Positions 13,770-25,953 are shown, counted from the stretch's first letter. The stretch: 64,000 nucleotides of DNA from Fistulifera solaris (GCA_030295235.1 AP026127.1:1471813-1535812), one strand, 5' to 3'. Translations and numbers: made by a program. The notes: generated by a model from the sequence alone, not told the origin.

Positions 13770-16700
13770 TTATAGAATGACACAAGCGCAACCTTGGTTG
13801 GCAGCCAATGGCTCGGGCTGCTGGGCTTTTGGTGGATTGCCCACTCGTGTGGTAGTGCTGGAAGCGCTGGTTGCTGCACTGGCTGCAACGGGCGGTTTTG
13901 CCGTTGCATTTTTTGGAGCTGGTGACGGTTTGGACGCTGGTAAGTTTGGCGCTTTCTTTGCTTCCAGCTTTTTCCGAAGCTTGTCTCCAGCCGAACTCGC
14001 TACAGCCACTGGAGTTAGAGGTGCCTCATGAGCGCTTTCCTTGACAGTATCGATTGTTGTGTTTTTAATTGGATTTGCAGCCAGTTCTTCCTCGATATGT
14101 TGCTGTCTTTCTTTCCTATGTTTCATCTCGTCTTTATGTCGCTTCTCTGCTTCACGGTAAGCAAAGGTTTGGTACGGACTAGCGGTTCCACAATAAGGAC
14201 AGTCACAGGCCTGACGAACTTTGGGCATACTGCCGGGTCGGTTCAAGCGTGCCCGTCGCTCCCACACTACTTCGGCAACGTGAGCACTTATATTCGCCAT
14301 GGGGAGATGCTGGCGATGCTGGCGAGCGGCTTCTTCCTCCAGCTTTGCAGCTTTTTGCTTAGCTTTGTTGACGTCAATCGATGGAGGTAGAGGCTTCGGA
14401 AGTTTGACTTCCTCAATGTTGTTGTAGGCATACATGGGGCGAATGAGCATGCTTTCTCCGCTCTGGTTTTCTTCTCTCAACCCCATTACCAGCTCGTCAA
14501 CCTTTGCTGTTCCAGTACCGACTTTTTGTTGAGCTCCAGCAGTTGGTTCAAGCGGCTCACGTTCCTGTCCACCTCTTTGGCCTCCCATTCTTCCTCTTCC
14601 TCCACGGATTTGTTAGACACCACGTACTCGCGCATCTTTGTCTCATTTCCACGAGCTGCTGCTTGATGAATGATTGCCATGTGCGTTGATCGCCAATCAA
14701 TCGCCAGAAGTCCTTTGCTTTTCCATTCTTGCTGCGGAGTCTTTTCTTGAGCTACAGCTTCTACAGTGTGTTCGTTGAGCCGGGTAAGACGGCCCATATT
14801 AGCAGCTTCTATGGCAACGTTCGAGAAAACACTCTTGTACTCTGCTTTCTCTTTTATTTTCGTCATCCTCTTTTCGCCTCCGGCTTCCAATCTCTTCTCG
14901 CGATCCTTTGCTTTCTTCGAAACCATTTCTGCCAACGCAAAAGACGGCTGGGGTGTGTTTTGGCGTGAATCTTCTACTTCAGGTACCACTTCTCGCATTT
15001 GCAATTCACCTCCAGTTGCCTCGAGGCGCTCCTGACGTTCAGTCGCGGCGCCTGAGATTGCAGCCAGTAAGTTCGGGCGCATTGGCATAGCGCTGACTTT
15101 AGGCGATGATTCCGTTTCCGTAGATGGGCGAGCCGAAAGTATTCCATCAGTGGTGATTGCTGTTTCGTCCTCTGCTACGCGATTGTCTCTAGCCCTGGCT
15201 GCCCCAGCGATTCCGGACAAGAAAGCCGGACATGCTGATCTTACACTGTTCGAGATCGTCTCGAGCTCAGTCGTGTCTTCGGCAGTTTGTGTACGTTCTT
15301 CTCGAGCTGCTGCCGCCTCGGCGATTCCAGACGAGAACGCTGGACGAGCCGGTGCTACTTTATTCGACATCGGTTTTGAAACGTTTTCTATATTTGAGCG
15401 CTGCTCTACAGCTGCTGCAGCCCCAGCGATTCCAGCCAAGAAAGCTGGACGAGCCGGTGGTCCGTCATTCGACATTGGCCTCATCATTGACGTCCAGTCA
15501 TCTTGATTCTCGTTGACTGCATCGGATAGTATGTCTTTGGGCACCTCTAGAGATGCTCCCGCCTCCACTATTTCAGCCAAAGGAGAATTGACATGAGCTT
15601 TGTTGGATGTTGCATTGCCTATTTCCGCTTCCATTCTCGCGATTTCCTCTTCGAGCTTCTGCCGTTCGAGACTTTTCTTACTCACAACTTTACGTTGTTT
15701 GCCCTTCTTCGAAGTTTTAGAAGACAGAGATGATTTCGAAGTTACCGATGCACCGCTTGACGCTGCAGCACGCCTCTTTCGAAGCTCAAGTTCCATTTCT
15801 CTGATTTCTGCTTGTAATCGTTCTTGTTCGAGCTTTTTCGTGGTTTCGGCCAGAGCGCGTGATGCTTCATCCTCGACATCCTCGAAAAATGCACCAGGAC
15901 GAGGCTGATTCAAATCAATATCCCCATTTTCATCGACTGAGTTTGGATGGTTGAAAAGCTCTTCATCGCGTTTCTGTCTAGCTTGTTCAACTGCGATTTC
16001 CGCTTCCCTAGCTTCATCCTCCAACCTTTGGCGCTCCAAAGCCTCATTCTTCTTTCTCAGTGTTTCTGCAGCAGCAGCTTCAACTCGTCGTATCTCTTCC
16101 TCAAGCTGCGCACGTTGCAATTCTGCTTTGGATTTCTTCTTCGTCGTGTAATTTGCTGTAGTATCGGGCTCTGCAGTTGCTCTATGGACGTTTAATTTCA
16201 AATGTCCAGTAGCAGCTTCCCTCACCTTTTCTACTGCGGCGATCGTATGATACGACTCTGCTTCTTCACGATTCGGTGCATGCTGTGCTTGATGGTCTGC
16301 ACCATTTTGTAAATAATTGTATTCATCTTCGTCGACCTGCCAAGTACCCTCCTCTTGACGACGTCGCTTTTCCAGTTCTTCTTCAATTGCCCGTTTCGTC
16401 CGCGCGGCCGACTCTTCTAGCGCTCGAATTTCGGCTTCCAGTTGTTGACAATCCAGTCCCTCGTCCTCACTTCGGTGTGTCGTCTCACCGTCGTGTCCTC
16501 GCTGTTGTTGCAAATTGATAACGTCGCTTCGTTGAGCGTTTACACGATTCTCTGCTATCGGATCATTCTCTGAAAGATGACTGGAGGAGGAAGTGTCATG
16601 TGTCGCAGACGCTCTCAATTCGCTAGCAGCAACGACGGACTGGAGAAAGACCGAACGGCGCACAGGTGATTTATTCTTCCAGTTGGGAGAGACAAGGTTC

Positions 16701-17115
16701 TTCTCTACTGTCTCTGCTTCAGTCTCAGTTTGATACTGATGCGCTTCAGTCACATTCCTTTCCGATTGCTCACTTCTTTCTGATGCGGCTTGAACTACCG
16801 ATTTCAGAAAAGAGATCTTCGAACGGGTGATTTCCCAGGCGTACTCAAAGGACTTTTTATCGTCGTTCCCGACTGCACCGATCTCGGTGATCTCATTTCA
16901 TTCGAAGCTGAAAACGACTGATCAGACACATTCTTCCAGTTGCTCTTGGGTGCCGTGAGTACGATTAATTCCTCTTCGTCGTCGTCGTTGTTGTCGACCA
17001 TTTCTTGAGCAATCTCATTCTCCATTGCCTGAATTTGTTGCTGAAGCCTTTTCCGCTCGACTTCGGCTTCCAGGCGCGCTATTTCAGCTGCTAAGGAGTC
17101 GTTTAAGAGACTCAT
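13770..17115 (-). CDS. Coiled-coil repeat protein with C-terminal CaaX box (unknown), frame broken twice
   Basis: Three frames form one gene of about 1,115 residues starting at the ATG at 17115 (MSLLNDSLAAEIARLEAEVE). One missing base in a T run near 16808 breaks SPVRRSLF from LKSVVQAASE; a parallel copy 60 residues later reads SPVRRSVFLQSVVAASE, which proves the join. A second base is missing from an A run near 14525, joining LLELNKK to VGTGTAKVDEL. The middle has long Glu/Arg/Gln-rich coiled coils. Then come five or six copies of an alanine-rich unit like ARPAFLAGIAGAAAAxEQR; one, RPNLLAAISGAATERQERL, faintly recalls WH2 actin-binding motifs. The C-terminal part has a CPYCGTASPYQ patch and ends CACVIL, a CaaX box (CVIL, geranylgeranyl type) with an extra Cys for palmitoylation. 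So the protein is probably membrane-tethered. No family recognised. Confidence 0.7.
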
Positions 17116-17159
17116 TTTCGAATAAAACAATCAATGAGCTACTCAGGTTTTATTGATGC

Positions 17160-17366
17160 TCACAAATAATGATGAAGAAGTCTTTCAAGTGTTGGATGAG
17201 TATTTTTAGCCGGCACGACGTTACGCGTCTTTCGAAAAGACCCAAGAGTTTTTCGTTGATGTCTTGTTTTGCTAAATGACTTTCCAACCGGTACTAGATT
17301 CAAAGTCATTGCAGTCTTCAACGGAAAACTGGGGCCGATTGCTACTGATAAATTCGTCCGCGCCAT
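17160..17366 (-). CDS. Possible small basic protein (68 residues)
   Basis: An ORF with an ATG at 17366 (MARTNLSVAIGPSFPLKTAM), rich in Lys, Arg, Thr and His and ending LERLLHHYL. It sits in the gap between two minus-strand genes with room for its own transcript. There is no recognised family and no supporting motif; it may be chance. Confidence 0.3.
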   Translation of the reverse strand: MARTNLSVAIGPSFPLKTAMTLNLVPVGKSFSKTRHQRKTLGSFRKTRNVVPAKNTHPTLERLLHHYL

Positions 17367-17640
17367 GACTTGAACAACTTTCGAACCCTAAGTAAACGTG
17401 CCTGTATCGATCTTAGTGTAGAAGCAACGCATAATGGAAACCGCGAAAGGCCTCTACGAAAAATTTGACCAGCATCATTGACGAACATGAAACATCATCA
17501 TAACGAAGAATCATGAATCCTGGTGGTTGCGAGCTATGACTATCGATAGCTAACTACAAAGTAAAAACTATCTTTGAAGATGCATAACCTTTATTAAGCT
17601 TTCCATAAAAAATAAAAAAGTTTGAAATTGTGATGCACAT

Positions 17641-18639
17641 TCAATATTGTTTCCTCGACGTCTTGCTCTTCTTTTTCTCCTTCCGTTTCTTTCGTGAGGG
17701 TGATCGATCACGTAAATTTCGATACCGTTTGTGTCGGCGTCTTCGTTCTTCGTCTGATGAAGTTGATGAGTAGGAGTCATCGCTTGAACTTGAACTGGAG
17801 TTATCCTTTCGACGCTTTGCTCGTTTCATTGTTTTCTTTTGTGCTACAGAAGGATACTCTTTCACCTCTTTCGCCAAACCCAAACTACTCGTTGTCGTTG
17901 TTGCGAAAGGATCCCAACCTGTTTTACTGCACTCCCTATCGCCTCGACTGTGTCCCCAAATCCCACAAGCTAAGCACCGCACGTTGCGAATCTGTGTCCC
18001 CAAAGGTTGAAATGTAACACCGACATCGGTGGCAGAGACACCTTTAGCTCGAGGTGCGTTCGCTAAAGCAGGAAATCGTTGTATTTGCTCATCAAAAGTA
18101 AGATTTTGATGCTTTTTCCGTCCCACCGATTGTTCGAGAGCACTTAGGACCGGCTTGGGTGCATCCGATCGATCCATGTTGCTGCCCTGTAACACCGTCC
18201 CGAATGTAGTTGCGGTAGAAGCTGTCAAAGAGTTGGCGTCTACTTCATCGGTTTTTTGAGTTGATTCGGTAGTCTGGCCTGCTAATAGTCGTCGAAAAGC
18301 AGCGGCAGCGTCGTCATCCCCGGGCTGTCGTTCAAATAACGAATTGTCGACTTGTTGTGTTGATTGTGTATCCGCGGGCACCTTTGCGTTAAGGTTCGCC
18401 TCTTTACTATCTGTTTGTATTAGCCCAGGAGGAGGCTTGTAGAGAAATTGCAGTTTCGTATCGCCTCTGGCTATTGCTAGTTCTTCATCTTCGCGCTCTC
18501 TTCGAAGTTGCGCTTCACGTTCGCGTATTCGCGTCTGTTCTTGATGTTTCTCTTGTTCTCTTTCCCATACACGCTTTTGGTTGCTGCGATTTTGCGGATG
18601 AAACGATTTTTTCGACAGAAATTTGAGTCCTTGCACCAT
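17641..18639 (-). CDS. CIR1-like protein (Cir_N domain, zinc knuckle, Arg/Ser tail)
   Basis: I start at the ATG at 18639 because MVQGLKFLSKKSFHPQNRSN aligns with the very N-terminus of the Cir_N domain (CBF1-interacting corepressor and related splicing factors); the product is 332 residues. The domain continues KRVWEREQEKHQEQTRIRER as a charged helix. Near the middle, VRCLACGIWGHSRGDRECSK is a CCHC-type knuckle, which in human CIR1 follows the Cir_N region. The C-terminus is a basic, Ser-rich, RS-like tail (SSSSSSDDSYSSTSSDEE, RDRSPSRKKRKEKKK). This order matches CIR1, a nuclear protein tied to splicing and Notch-pathway corepression in animals. Here a splicing role is the safer inference. 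The frame is intact. Confidence 0.85.
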   Translation of the reverse strand: MVQGLKFLSKKSFHPQNRSNQKRVWEREQEKHQEQTRIREREAQLRREREDEELAIARGDTKLQFLYKPPPGLIQTDSKEANLNAKVPADTQSTQQVDNSLFERQPGDDDAAAAFRRLLAGQTTESTQKTDEVDANSLTASTATTFGTVLQGSNMDRSDAPKPVLSALEQSVGRKKHQNLTFDEQIQRFPALANAPRAKGVSATDVGVTFQPLGTQIRNVRCLACGIWGHSRGDRECSKTGWDPFATTTTSSLGLAKEVKEYPSVAQKKTMKRAKRRKDNSSSSSSDDSYSSTSSDEERRRRHKRYRNLRDRSPSRKKRKEKKKSKTSRKQY

Positions 18640-18831
18640 GGTCATGTAAATATGGTTGTTTATTTCATGAGACGAGCGTTGCAACAAGCAATGAACGCGC
18701 CTCTCACCCTTTGCTGCTGTGCTCTTCGTGATTGAACTAATTCATGCAGTCGTGTAAAAAGTAATCTACAGTTCGCACCATAGTAATTATAGGGACGACA
18801 ACAAACAAGTCGGTGAACGTTTTAAAACCAT

Positions 18832-21800
18832 TTATTTCGTTTCTTTTTCCTTATCTTCCGCGAGCCATTGCTTGATAGTCGTCTGAATGGCCACTGTGTC
18901 CTTGTGACCAGATGCGTACAAAGCCTTGTACATGCGATGAGCTTCCTTCAAATGCGAAATCGCTGTCTCTTGATTCTCAGCTCCCTCGCGTTTGCGAAAC
19001 ATAGTCGCACACTTAATATGCGCCTTCGCCTTTTCAATATGTGATGCTATGGGACTGTCATCGTCGACTTGGTCAATCAAATACAAATACGCTTCCAATG
19101 CACCTTCCTGATCACCCAACTTGATTTTAAGCGACCCGATACGCCCAAGAGCAGCAATCACGTGTTTGTGCGATGAGTGTTTTGCGGCCGTCAAAACGGA
19201 TCCATTGATCTCTCGGATCTTTTCCATGGCTTCGTCGTATTCGGCCAGACCTTTCACGCCTTCTTCGTAAGATTGCAAGGCACGTTGTAGATCGTTCTTT
19301 TGGAATAAATGGAAGCGATGTTTAGGGTGATCAAGGTCATGTCGTAGCTACACTTTGCTTCAAACTCTGGATCAATAATAAGCGACGGTGGAGACTTGAG
19401 ATACGTGTCCCTGGCAACTTCATACTGCCGCAAAGCGTCGTTCATCCGACCGTGTTTCGCCAAAAGAATCGCGTAACTGTTGATTGTTTTTGCCACTGGT
19501 ACAGAATTCTCCCCGTACACACTTCGCTTCATTGCAATCACTTCTTCAAACATAGCTTCCGCCTTTCTAACGTCCCCAATATCCACGAGCAACGAAGCCA
19601 GAGACTGAGCATTGGCGATAGAATCATAATGAAGTGTAGCATTGCAAGTTTCGTAAATTCGAGCGGCTTCGGCAAATTTCAGCAACGCTACACGGGTTTC
19701 ACCCAGCTTCACTAAAGCCTTCGCTACCGAATGAAGAGCATGTGCTACATACACATGATATGGTCCCAGGAGACCACGGAAAATGCTGACACCCTCCTCC
19801 AGACGAAGCATGGCGTCTCGCGGCTGTCGGCATCGAAGCAGAGTCTCGCCGACTGTGACGAGACACGTAGCCATTCCAAGGGAATCAGACGATCCCATGC
19901 TGTTGGTTGCCTTGTGGACTTCCTCTATAATCATACGGCCCGCCTCGCAGACAATTGTATCTGATTCGAACGGAGAGGTGGAGGCAGTAGCTGCGCCGTC
20001 GCTTGGTTTTGATTCCTTACCCGGAGATCGCGGCGGTGACAGAGGCACTTTGGGAAGCTTGCCAGGGGACCGAGGTGGAGAAAGGGGCACTTTCGATAGC
20101 TTGCCCGGAGAGGGAAGAGCGTCGTCGTCTTTGGCCCATAACAATCTTTTTATTTTTTGCCGCCTTGGCAGAAAAGTTACGCCCGTCCAAAATATCGGCG
20201 ACTTGCCTTCCTGTCGACTCCATGATTCCAAGTCCGAACACCCTACGCCGGACAAAGTCTGGATTGGTCAGTAATTCGGCAGCCGTTGTATGAGCATTGG
20301 CAAACATGAGGTGTTCCGGGAGGAATGACGTCGTATACTCTTCGAATTTATCGCCTCCTTCGATTAACTGCATCGAAAGCTGGTTGGCTTGAAGTACCTC
20401 CTTCAAATTTCTTTTCATTAGCGACCTTCCATCACCACCACCGAGCAAGGTTATTGCAACAAGTTCGTGAGTGAATTCATCCGTAAGATGCGTAGTGTCT
20501 TGCTCTTTATCGCGGGAGGGTGTATTGAAGATAAATCGGAGTGGAAGTTCTATTGGTGTCATGTTCTCTTTCGCAATCATCTTCTCCTCGGCGACAGCTT
20601 CCGCAAAGTACGTGTACGTATCGGCTTCCGGAGTGAAACAAGGCATCTCTCGTTCAGCCATTTGCTCGGCAACAGTTTTCAGCGAGTCATGCATTGTGTA
20701 AAAGTGCTGAATTTTCCTCGTTGGCATATCTTCGAAATCATCCCAATCCCCTTCTTCTTCGGATTTCTCGGATATGTCGATGTTCGCTTGTGAGTCCGTG
20801 GCGCTAAAACTGTCTTGTCCGGCTTTCGAGGTCGTTCGGGTAACTGCATGCATTGCCCGAGAAATCAGCTTCAAACTCTCCAAGTCTTTCACTACCTTTT
20901 TCGGATCTAATTTCTTGCCTCCAACAACTCCGCACTCAATGACTGTCCCAAAAACTTAAGCAGCACTGAATGAGGAATTCCGCGTCCGGAGAGAACCCAG
21001 TCATTTGACCTGAACGCCATGGCAAACAAGACGAAACAGCGTCGTAGTCCAATTCGGACATAACTGTCATCAATTGTAAAAAAGCTCAAATCGACAATTC
21101 GAAGGAAAGCGTTCTTGAAACTTCTAAGATTGGCTGCTTCCTCGAGGTTGAGACTGCATTGATTGTAGACGCCCATCCACACGGGGGAATTTAAATTCCA
21201 ATTACGGCTCCAGTGTCGAAGCATACTTCCGATCAGCAAAATGCCAAGTGGAGAGTTTCCACAGCCCTTTACAATCATTTTGGACTGATTGAAAACCGCC
21301 GAGCTTCGACCCCCGTAGGGTCTTCTTCCTGCCGTTGAAAGTAAAAGTTTCACCGCTTCGTGTTCTGAGAAGATTCGAACAAAAACCTCCTGAACTGTAC
21401 CACTACCAAGAAGGGCTGGCATACGCGTCGTGATTAATATTTTGTAAGGACTATCTCGCGGAGGAACTGCGTAAGAGGGCGTCTCAAAAATAAACCACTT
21501 CGCATCTTCCACGCGCCAGACATCGTCCAAGCAAATCAAAATATTTCGCCGAACAATCATTCGTGCCAAATCTTCTTTGATTCCTTCCAGGTCGCCGCCA
21601 GCAAATCGACGTGAACTATCTGCGCGGTCCACCATTCGATCAATCCTGCTTTCGGAGAGAACAGAGCTGAACGAGTCTTCCATTTTACCCTCACTGACAG
21701 GGTCGGTTACGGATGCTTCCAGGTCCTCCTCTTTTGCAATGATTTGCCTGTATAAGTCTTCGTAGAGCCTTCTCACATCACGATCGCCCAACGGCGCAGG

Positions 21801-23480
21801 TCCTAATTTCAACCACGCAATGCCGTCAGAAAAACGCTCCCTTACTTCTACTGTTTGAATAACAGCAACGGCCAGAATGGACTTGCCGTTACCAGCCTTA
21901 TCCCCATGTCTGGATGTCACACAGGTGATCGCGGTGTTCATAATCTGCCCATTTTCGTTCTCCTGGAACTCTGATTCGTCTAACAAGCAACCGACGACCT
22001 GTTTCATTAAGCGGTGTCTGTGAACATACTCGAGCGGCAGCTTCGGTACCGCAGATGGAATGTCTGCTTTAGGACGCCAACTAGGTTTCAATGCAGCGAG
22101 ATCGGCATCTGCATTGGCGTCGTGATTTTTTAGTTTTTCTACTCGAAGTCCACGAATAACATCCACCAGCTCGTCCTTAGCTTCCACCGGTTGAATTTCC
22201 TTGAGTGGATTGTGACTTGGGCCTCTCATTAATCCGCTAGGAAGAAGATCAGTATCATCATGATGCCGAGACGACGGACTAGGAGACGCCGATCCGGATG
22301 AAAATCCATCTTCACCAGCGTCGTGATCAGCATCACCCTCGCCATCTTTGAAATGCTTTCGAAGTCTAGGTGTCGGCGTAGCACGTCGCGAGCGCACACG
22401 TCCAGCTGTCGGTATCAGCTGCCTGCCTCGACTAAAAACGCCCACGCGGCTACTCACGCTCCCAGATGGAGAACCCATGGTGTTCGCCGAAGTATCAGAA
22501 GAATCTTCCGTGCCACTTTCTCGTGGAATATCCGTGACTTGCCCGACCGCCTTTTCGACTTTTGCATTCCATGCACCAATGCGGTCGATCAAATCGGTGT
22601 CAAACGGCTGCGCTAAACGAAAGAACAAGGTGTATTTCCGCTCTCTTCGAACTAGCATCGTCTCTAACACTCGATTTCCTTTTTTAATGACATCTCTCAA
22701 TCCCTTAAAAGTAGCGTCGTCTTTCAAAGCGCCTCTCGTGACTGTATCGACCGACACTTCATCGACAAGGGCAAGAAGCTGTCAAGAGATAGCAACGTTG
22801 AATGAGTTACAAAGGAAAGATCGCAAAGAATTACAAACGGAGAACGATTTTTCTGCACTTACAAAGTCCAGATTCCCAACAAAGTTCCACAATATGAGGC
22901 GAGCTTCGAATTCTCTCGAATCCATAGTTGCTTTATCACTGTCAGACGGCTTTTGCGGTCTTGCTCCTACAGCTACGTACGCATCTTTGACTCCTACTGC
23001 CAACTCATGAAAAAGTTTCAAGTTGGTGGGTGCTTTTCTGGGTAATTTGCTCGTTGAACCCGGTGCTTTGTCGTTGTAATAGCCGTCACTGCGACATGAA
23101 GTCACCGCAACTAACATTTCTTTGCGCCTTTCCCCTTTATCATCGATAGCACTTAATCTAGGACGCGAACGGGAGCGTGATCGTGACCTATCGCGCAGTT
23201 TTTGAAAGACATTCCGGCGCGCTGGCGGAGGTGATTGTGTTCGCGGAGACTTATTAGCGTCCCCATTGTCATTTATTTTTGGGACGTTTGCTTCTACAGA
23301 ATGAGCGCGACGATTCGAATTTCCCTTAGGGCTTTTCGGTGGCATCAAACTGTGTCCTCGTCGTTTGCTAGCAGATTCCGGTGAGATGGGCTCGTTCTGA
23401 GTCGCCTCATCATCTTTGCTTTTCCTCCCAGAAAGTCTCTTTCGAAAACTGCTTAAACTAGGCCTTGCTTTCGTTGACAT
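18832..23480 (-). CDS. NB-ARC ATPase with TPR repeats (STAND-type), frame broken three times
   Basis: Exon 1 runs 23480-22863; a GTAAGT...TTGACAG intron (22862-22779) joins GNLDF to LLALVDEVSVD. Exon 2 runs to 18832. N-terminal residues 1-110 are disordered with an RS-like stretch. The ATPase core shows a P-loop-like GDKAGNGKSILAVAV (first Gly replaced by Asp), Walker B ILICLDDVW, sensor KILITTR and the GNSPLGILLIG motif, as in plant and fungal NB-ARC proteins. A winged-helix/linker region follows, then at least six 42-residue TPRs of the kinesin-light-chain style (AVALLKFAEAARIYE-like, ALRQYEVARDTYL). Frame breaks: a T run near 20953 (one base missing), an A run near 20150 (one extra or two missing), and an A run near 19298 (one missing; repair gives SKKNDLQRALQSYEEG, a clean TPR). 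About 1,520 residues. Likely a signal-switch ATPase, perhaps in self/non-self sensing; ligand unknown. Confidence 0.8.
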
Positions 23481-24121
23481 ATTTCAGTTCGATTAGTTGT
23501 TGTTTCTATTTACTCGAAGAAACAAGTAGAAAGCTACTCAACCGTTCGTTTCACTCTCCTCAGAAGAAAATTATAAATGACGCGATTGGTGCCCGACCAA
23601 TTAACGACCGAGATAATCGTCCCACTAACAAGCTTTCGTCGTTTCAGCTCTATTCTTCCTTTTAAAAATGATAAAGTGCATTAATAATGATCTCTGGCGT
23701 GCTTGCTGCATTCGGGAGGCGGTGAATGAATAGATCGATAATAGCGCGTTGCGGCACCGCGGCAGCGAGAAAAGGCGTCAAATGACTGTATCATCAAAAG
23801 TACTCCGTCACTTCGTGTGAAGGGTGAAGGGTCATTTTCGTCTGTCCGTTGATTGACTTCTTTGCGTGTCGGTTTGTCGGTTGAAAAACGAGAAGAAAAA
23901 GACGCACCGGCACTTCTCCGTCCGTTGAAGTTTACGGGACTGCAATCGTGTTGAGTCAATAAAGACGGCACTGCCACCAGACTGTCAGACTCAAGGTCAC
24001 ACTCGTTTTTTTATTTTTTTTTTATAAAAAAATAAAAAAAATACTCCGTAATAGCTTTCGGATGCAACTGGATGAAAAGAGAAAGGAGCGGTCATCGTAA
24101 CTAAAACCCACTTTTCGACAT
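23481..24121. other. Intergenic gap with A/T palindrome
   Basis: Holds the NB-ARC gene's promoter and the 3' end of the KsgA gene. At about 24007-24040 there is a strong T-run/A-run palindrome that could form a hairpin, followed directly by TACTCCGTA at 24042-24050. No ORF with protein character. Confidence 0.5.
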
Positions 24122-25277
24122 CTAATTATTGCTACCATGCTTGAGTTTCCTCCACACTTTCTTTCCTAATTGCATCTCGGATTGCGTACCGAAGATAGAC
24201 TTCGTCAAGGCAACAAAGTCCTCCGGTGTCAGTTCCTCGGGTCGCTGCACTGCCCATTCTTCGGATAATTCTACTCCTTCCTGTTGACACAGTTTCTTCA
24301 AACTATTCCGTAACGTTTTTCGCCGTTGTTGAAATGCTGTCGTAACTACTCGGCGCAATTGCACGGGAGCGACTCCTTGTAATCTTTCACGCAAAAGAGA
24401 TGGTGAATAAAAATGCAAGCCAATCAATGCCGAATCGACCGCTGGTTTCGGATAAAAAAACAGTAGGTGGTATTTTGAAGTGGCAGACAACATCTGCATA
24501 AAGTTGGAAGACCACCGACAGAATGCCATAATCTTTCGTCTTCGGTTTGGCGACCATACGCTGACCGACTTCCCATTGCATTGTAACAGTTGCACTTGAG
24601 ACAGCTCCGACATGTGCTGCATCCGCCAAGGCAAACAAAATCTGGGATGTAATGTAGTACGGTAAATTGCCAATAACGACCAGTGGTCGCTCGATCGCCA
24701 TATCGGAATAATCGACTTGTAATACATCGGCGTGCGTGATTTTTAAAGTCGGATGCTTCTGTTCTAGTAACTGAATCGATCGTTCATCAATTTCTATGCA
24801 ATGTAGACGACTTGCGCCGTAGACTTCGACGAGTTTGTCAGTTAATGCGCCAGCGCCCGGTCCTAGCTCGACAATTTCTTCCACAGTTGGTTGGTAGCGA
24901 CTGGCGTCTTGATGAAAGGCGCGAACAATTTTAGCGACAGTATTCGGATCTTTCAAGTAATTTTGTCCGAGTGATTGCTTGGGTCGGTATGTTCCCGAGG
25001 GAAGTTGAGGTGTTGCCGATGCTTGTATCACGACAGATGTCGATGCCTGATAATTCGGGTCGTCTTCTTCCCATTCCCATTCGCCGTCTTGATCTTGTAC
25101 CCACCCATCTATAGCAAAATTGAATCGTCGTTTCGTGCTTATATTGCTGTTGCGAAAGTGTGTCGTCAACGGCCTTTCTAGAAAAGACTCCACACAAGCA
25201 AATTCTGCGAGTAGAACGACAACAAGTTGCTGTCGCAGAAGCAGTTTTATCAGTCTTTTGAATGGACTCTTTTCATC
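24122..25277 (-). CDS. rRNA adenine N6-dimethyltransferase, KsgA/Dim1 family
   Basis: This enzyme dimethylates two adjacent adenines at the 3' end of small-subunit rRNA. Motifs in order: QSLGQNYLKDP, the SAM-binding ELGPGAGALTDKLVE, HCIEIDERS, the catalytic NLPYYITSQILF, then PPTVF joined to YPKPAVDSALIGL. That last join crosses a T run near 24460 where one base is extra (or two are missing); the consensus PPxxFxPxPxVDS spans it. The C-terminal helical domain (RRKTLRNSLKKL) is complete. The main frame lacks an ATG. Adding one A in the run at 25271-25274 gives an ATG at 25277 and an N-terminus MKKSPFKRLIK plus a hydrophobic LLLRQQLVVVLLAEFAC, a signal peptide. This would suit a plastid-targeted copy; residues 40-90 would be transit peptide. 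Family firm, start and location inferred. Confidence 0.88.
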
Positions 25278-25557
25278 CTTATTGTATATCAGGGAACTTT
25301 ATAAAAGGCTACCGAATTCGTTCAACACGACACAACGACAAACAATTACGGAGTAGTTTTATAGCTTGCTGCTTTGTTGCGATGAGATTTCTATGGTAAT
25401 GGTGATAAGTGACGAGAAAAAGAAAATACCTGCTGGTACCAGGTACCAGGTAGGTCTGCTCGTCGCAATATTCATTCGATGATGTTTACCAGTATGGCGT
25501 TCACGCACCGCACGCCGCCCGCACGATCACAGTGCAGGCGGGCGGGCGGGCGAAAAC

Positions 25558-25626
25558 GACGTTAAAATTCTGCCTCGCCGTAGGCTCTACGTAGAAACTT
25601 GTACTGAGAGGCAGAATTTTAACGTC
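25558..25626. repeat. Perfect 19-bp inverted repeat, 31-base loop
   Basis: Left arm 25558-25576 (GACGTTAAAATTCTGCCTC) and right arm 25608-25626 are exact reverse complements. A related word, GGCAGAATTTTAACG, recurs at about 25763-25777. It could be a small MITE-like element or a hairpin. Confidence 0.75.
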
Positions 25627-25953
25627 CTTCCGGCGGGGGTGCGGGGGTCCGTCGGTCTTTCCACCCGTACGCGTCATTAAAATCTTTTCACTTTTTTTAT
25701 TTTTTTAAAAAAAATAAAATTCCACCTTTAGTACAAAACTCTACCTACTAGGATCTACGACCTGGCAGAATTTTAACGCCGTTTCAGTTTCATTCAGTAG
25801 ACTAACTAGGGTCTAAAGGGGGTACCCGGATATAAAATTGAGATCACACCAAATCGAGGATCCATTATGTGCTAAAAGTAAACATCCACCTCACAACAAG
25901 ATAAATAAACGAACTGAAAATGACAAAAATTTCCTATAAAAATCAAATATTCA

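Noticed and set aside
20017-20300. Possible intron explaining the NB-ARC frame change near 20150
   Set aside because: No GT-AG pair of suitable size flanks the change; the frames meet within an A-rich run, which fits a base-count error better.
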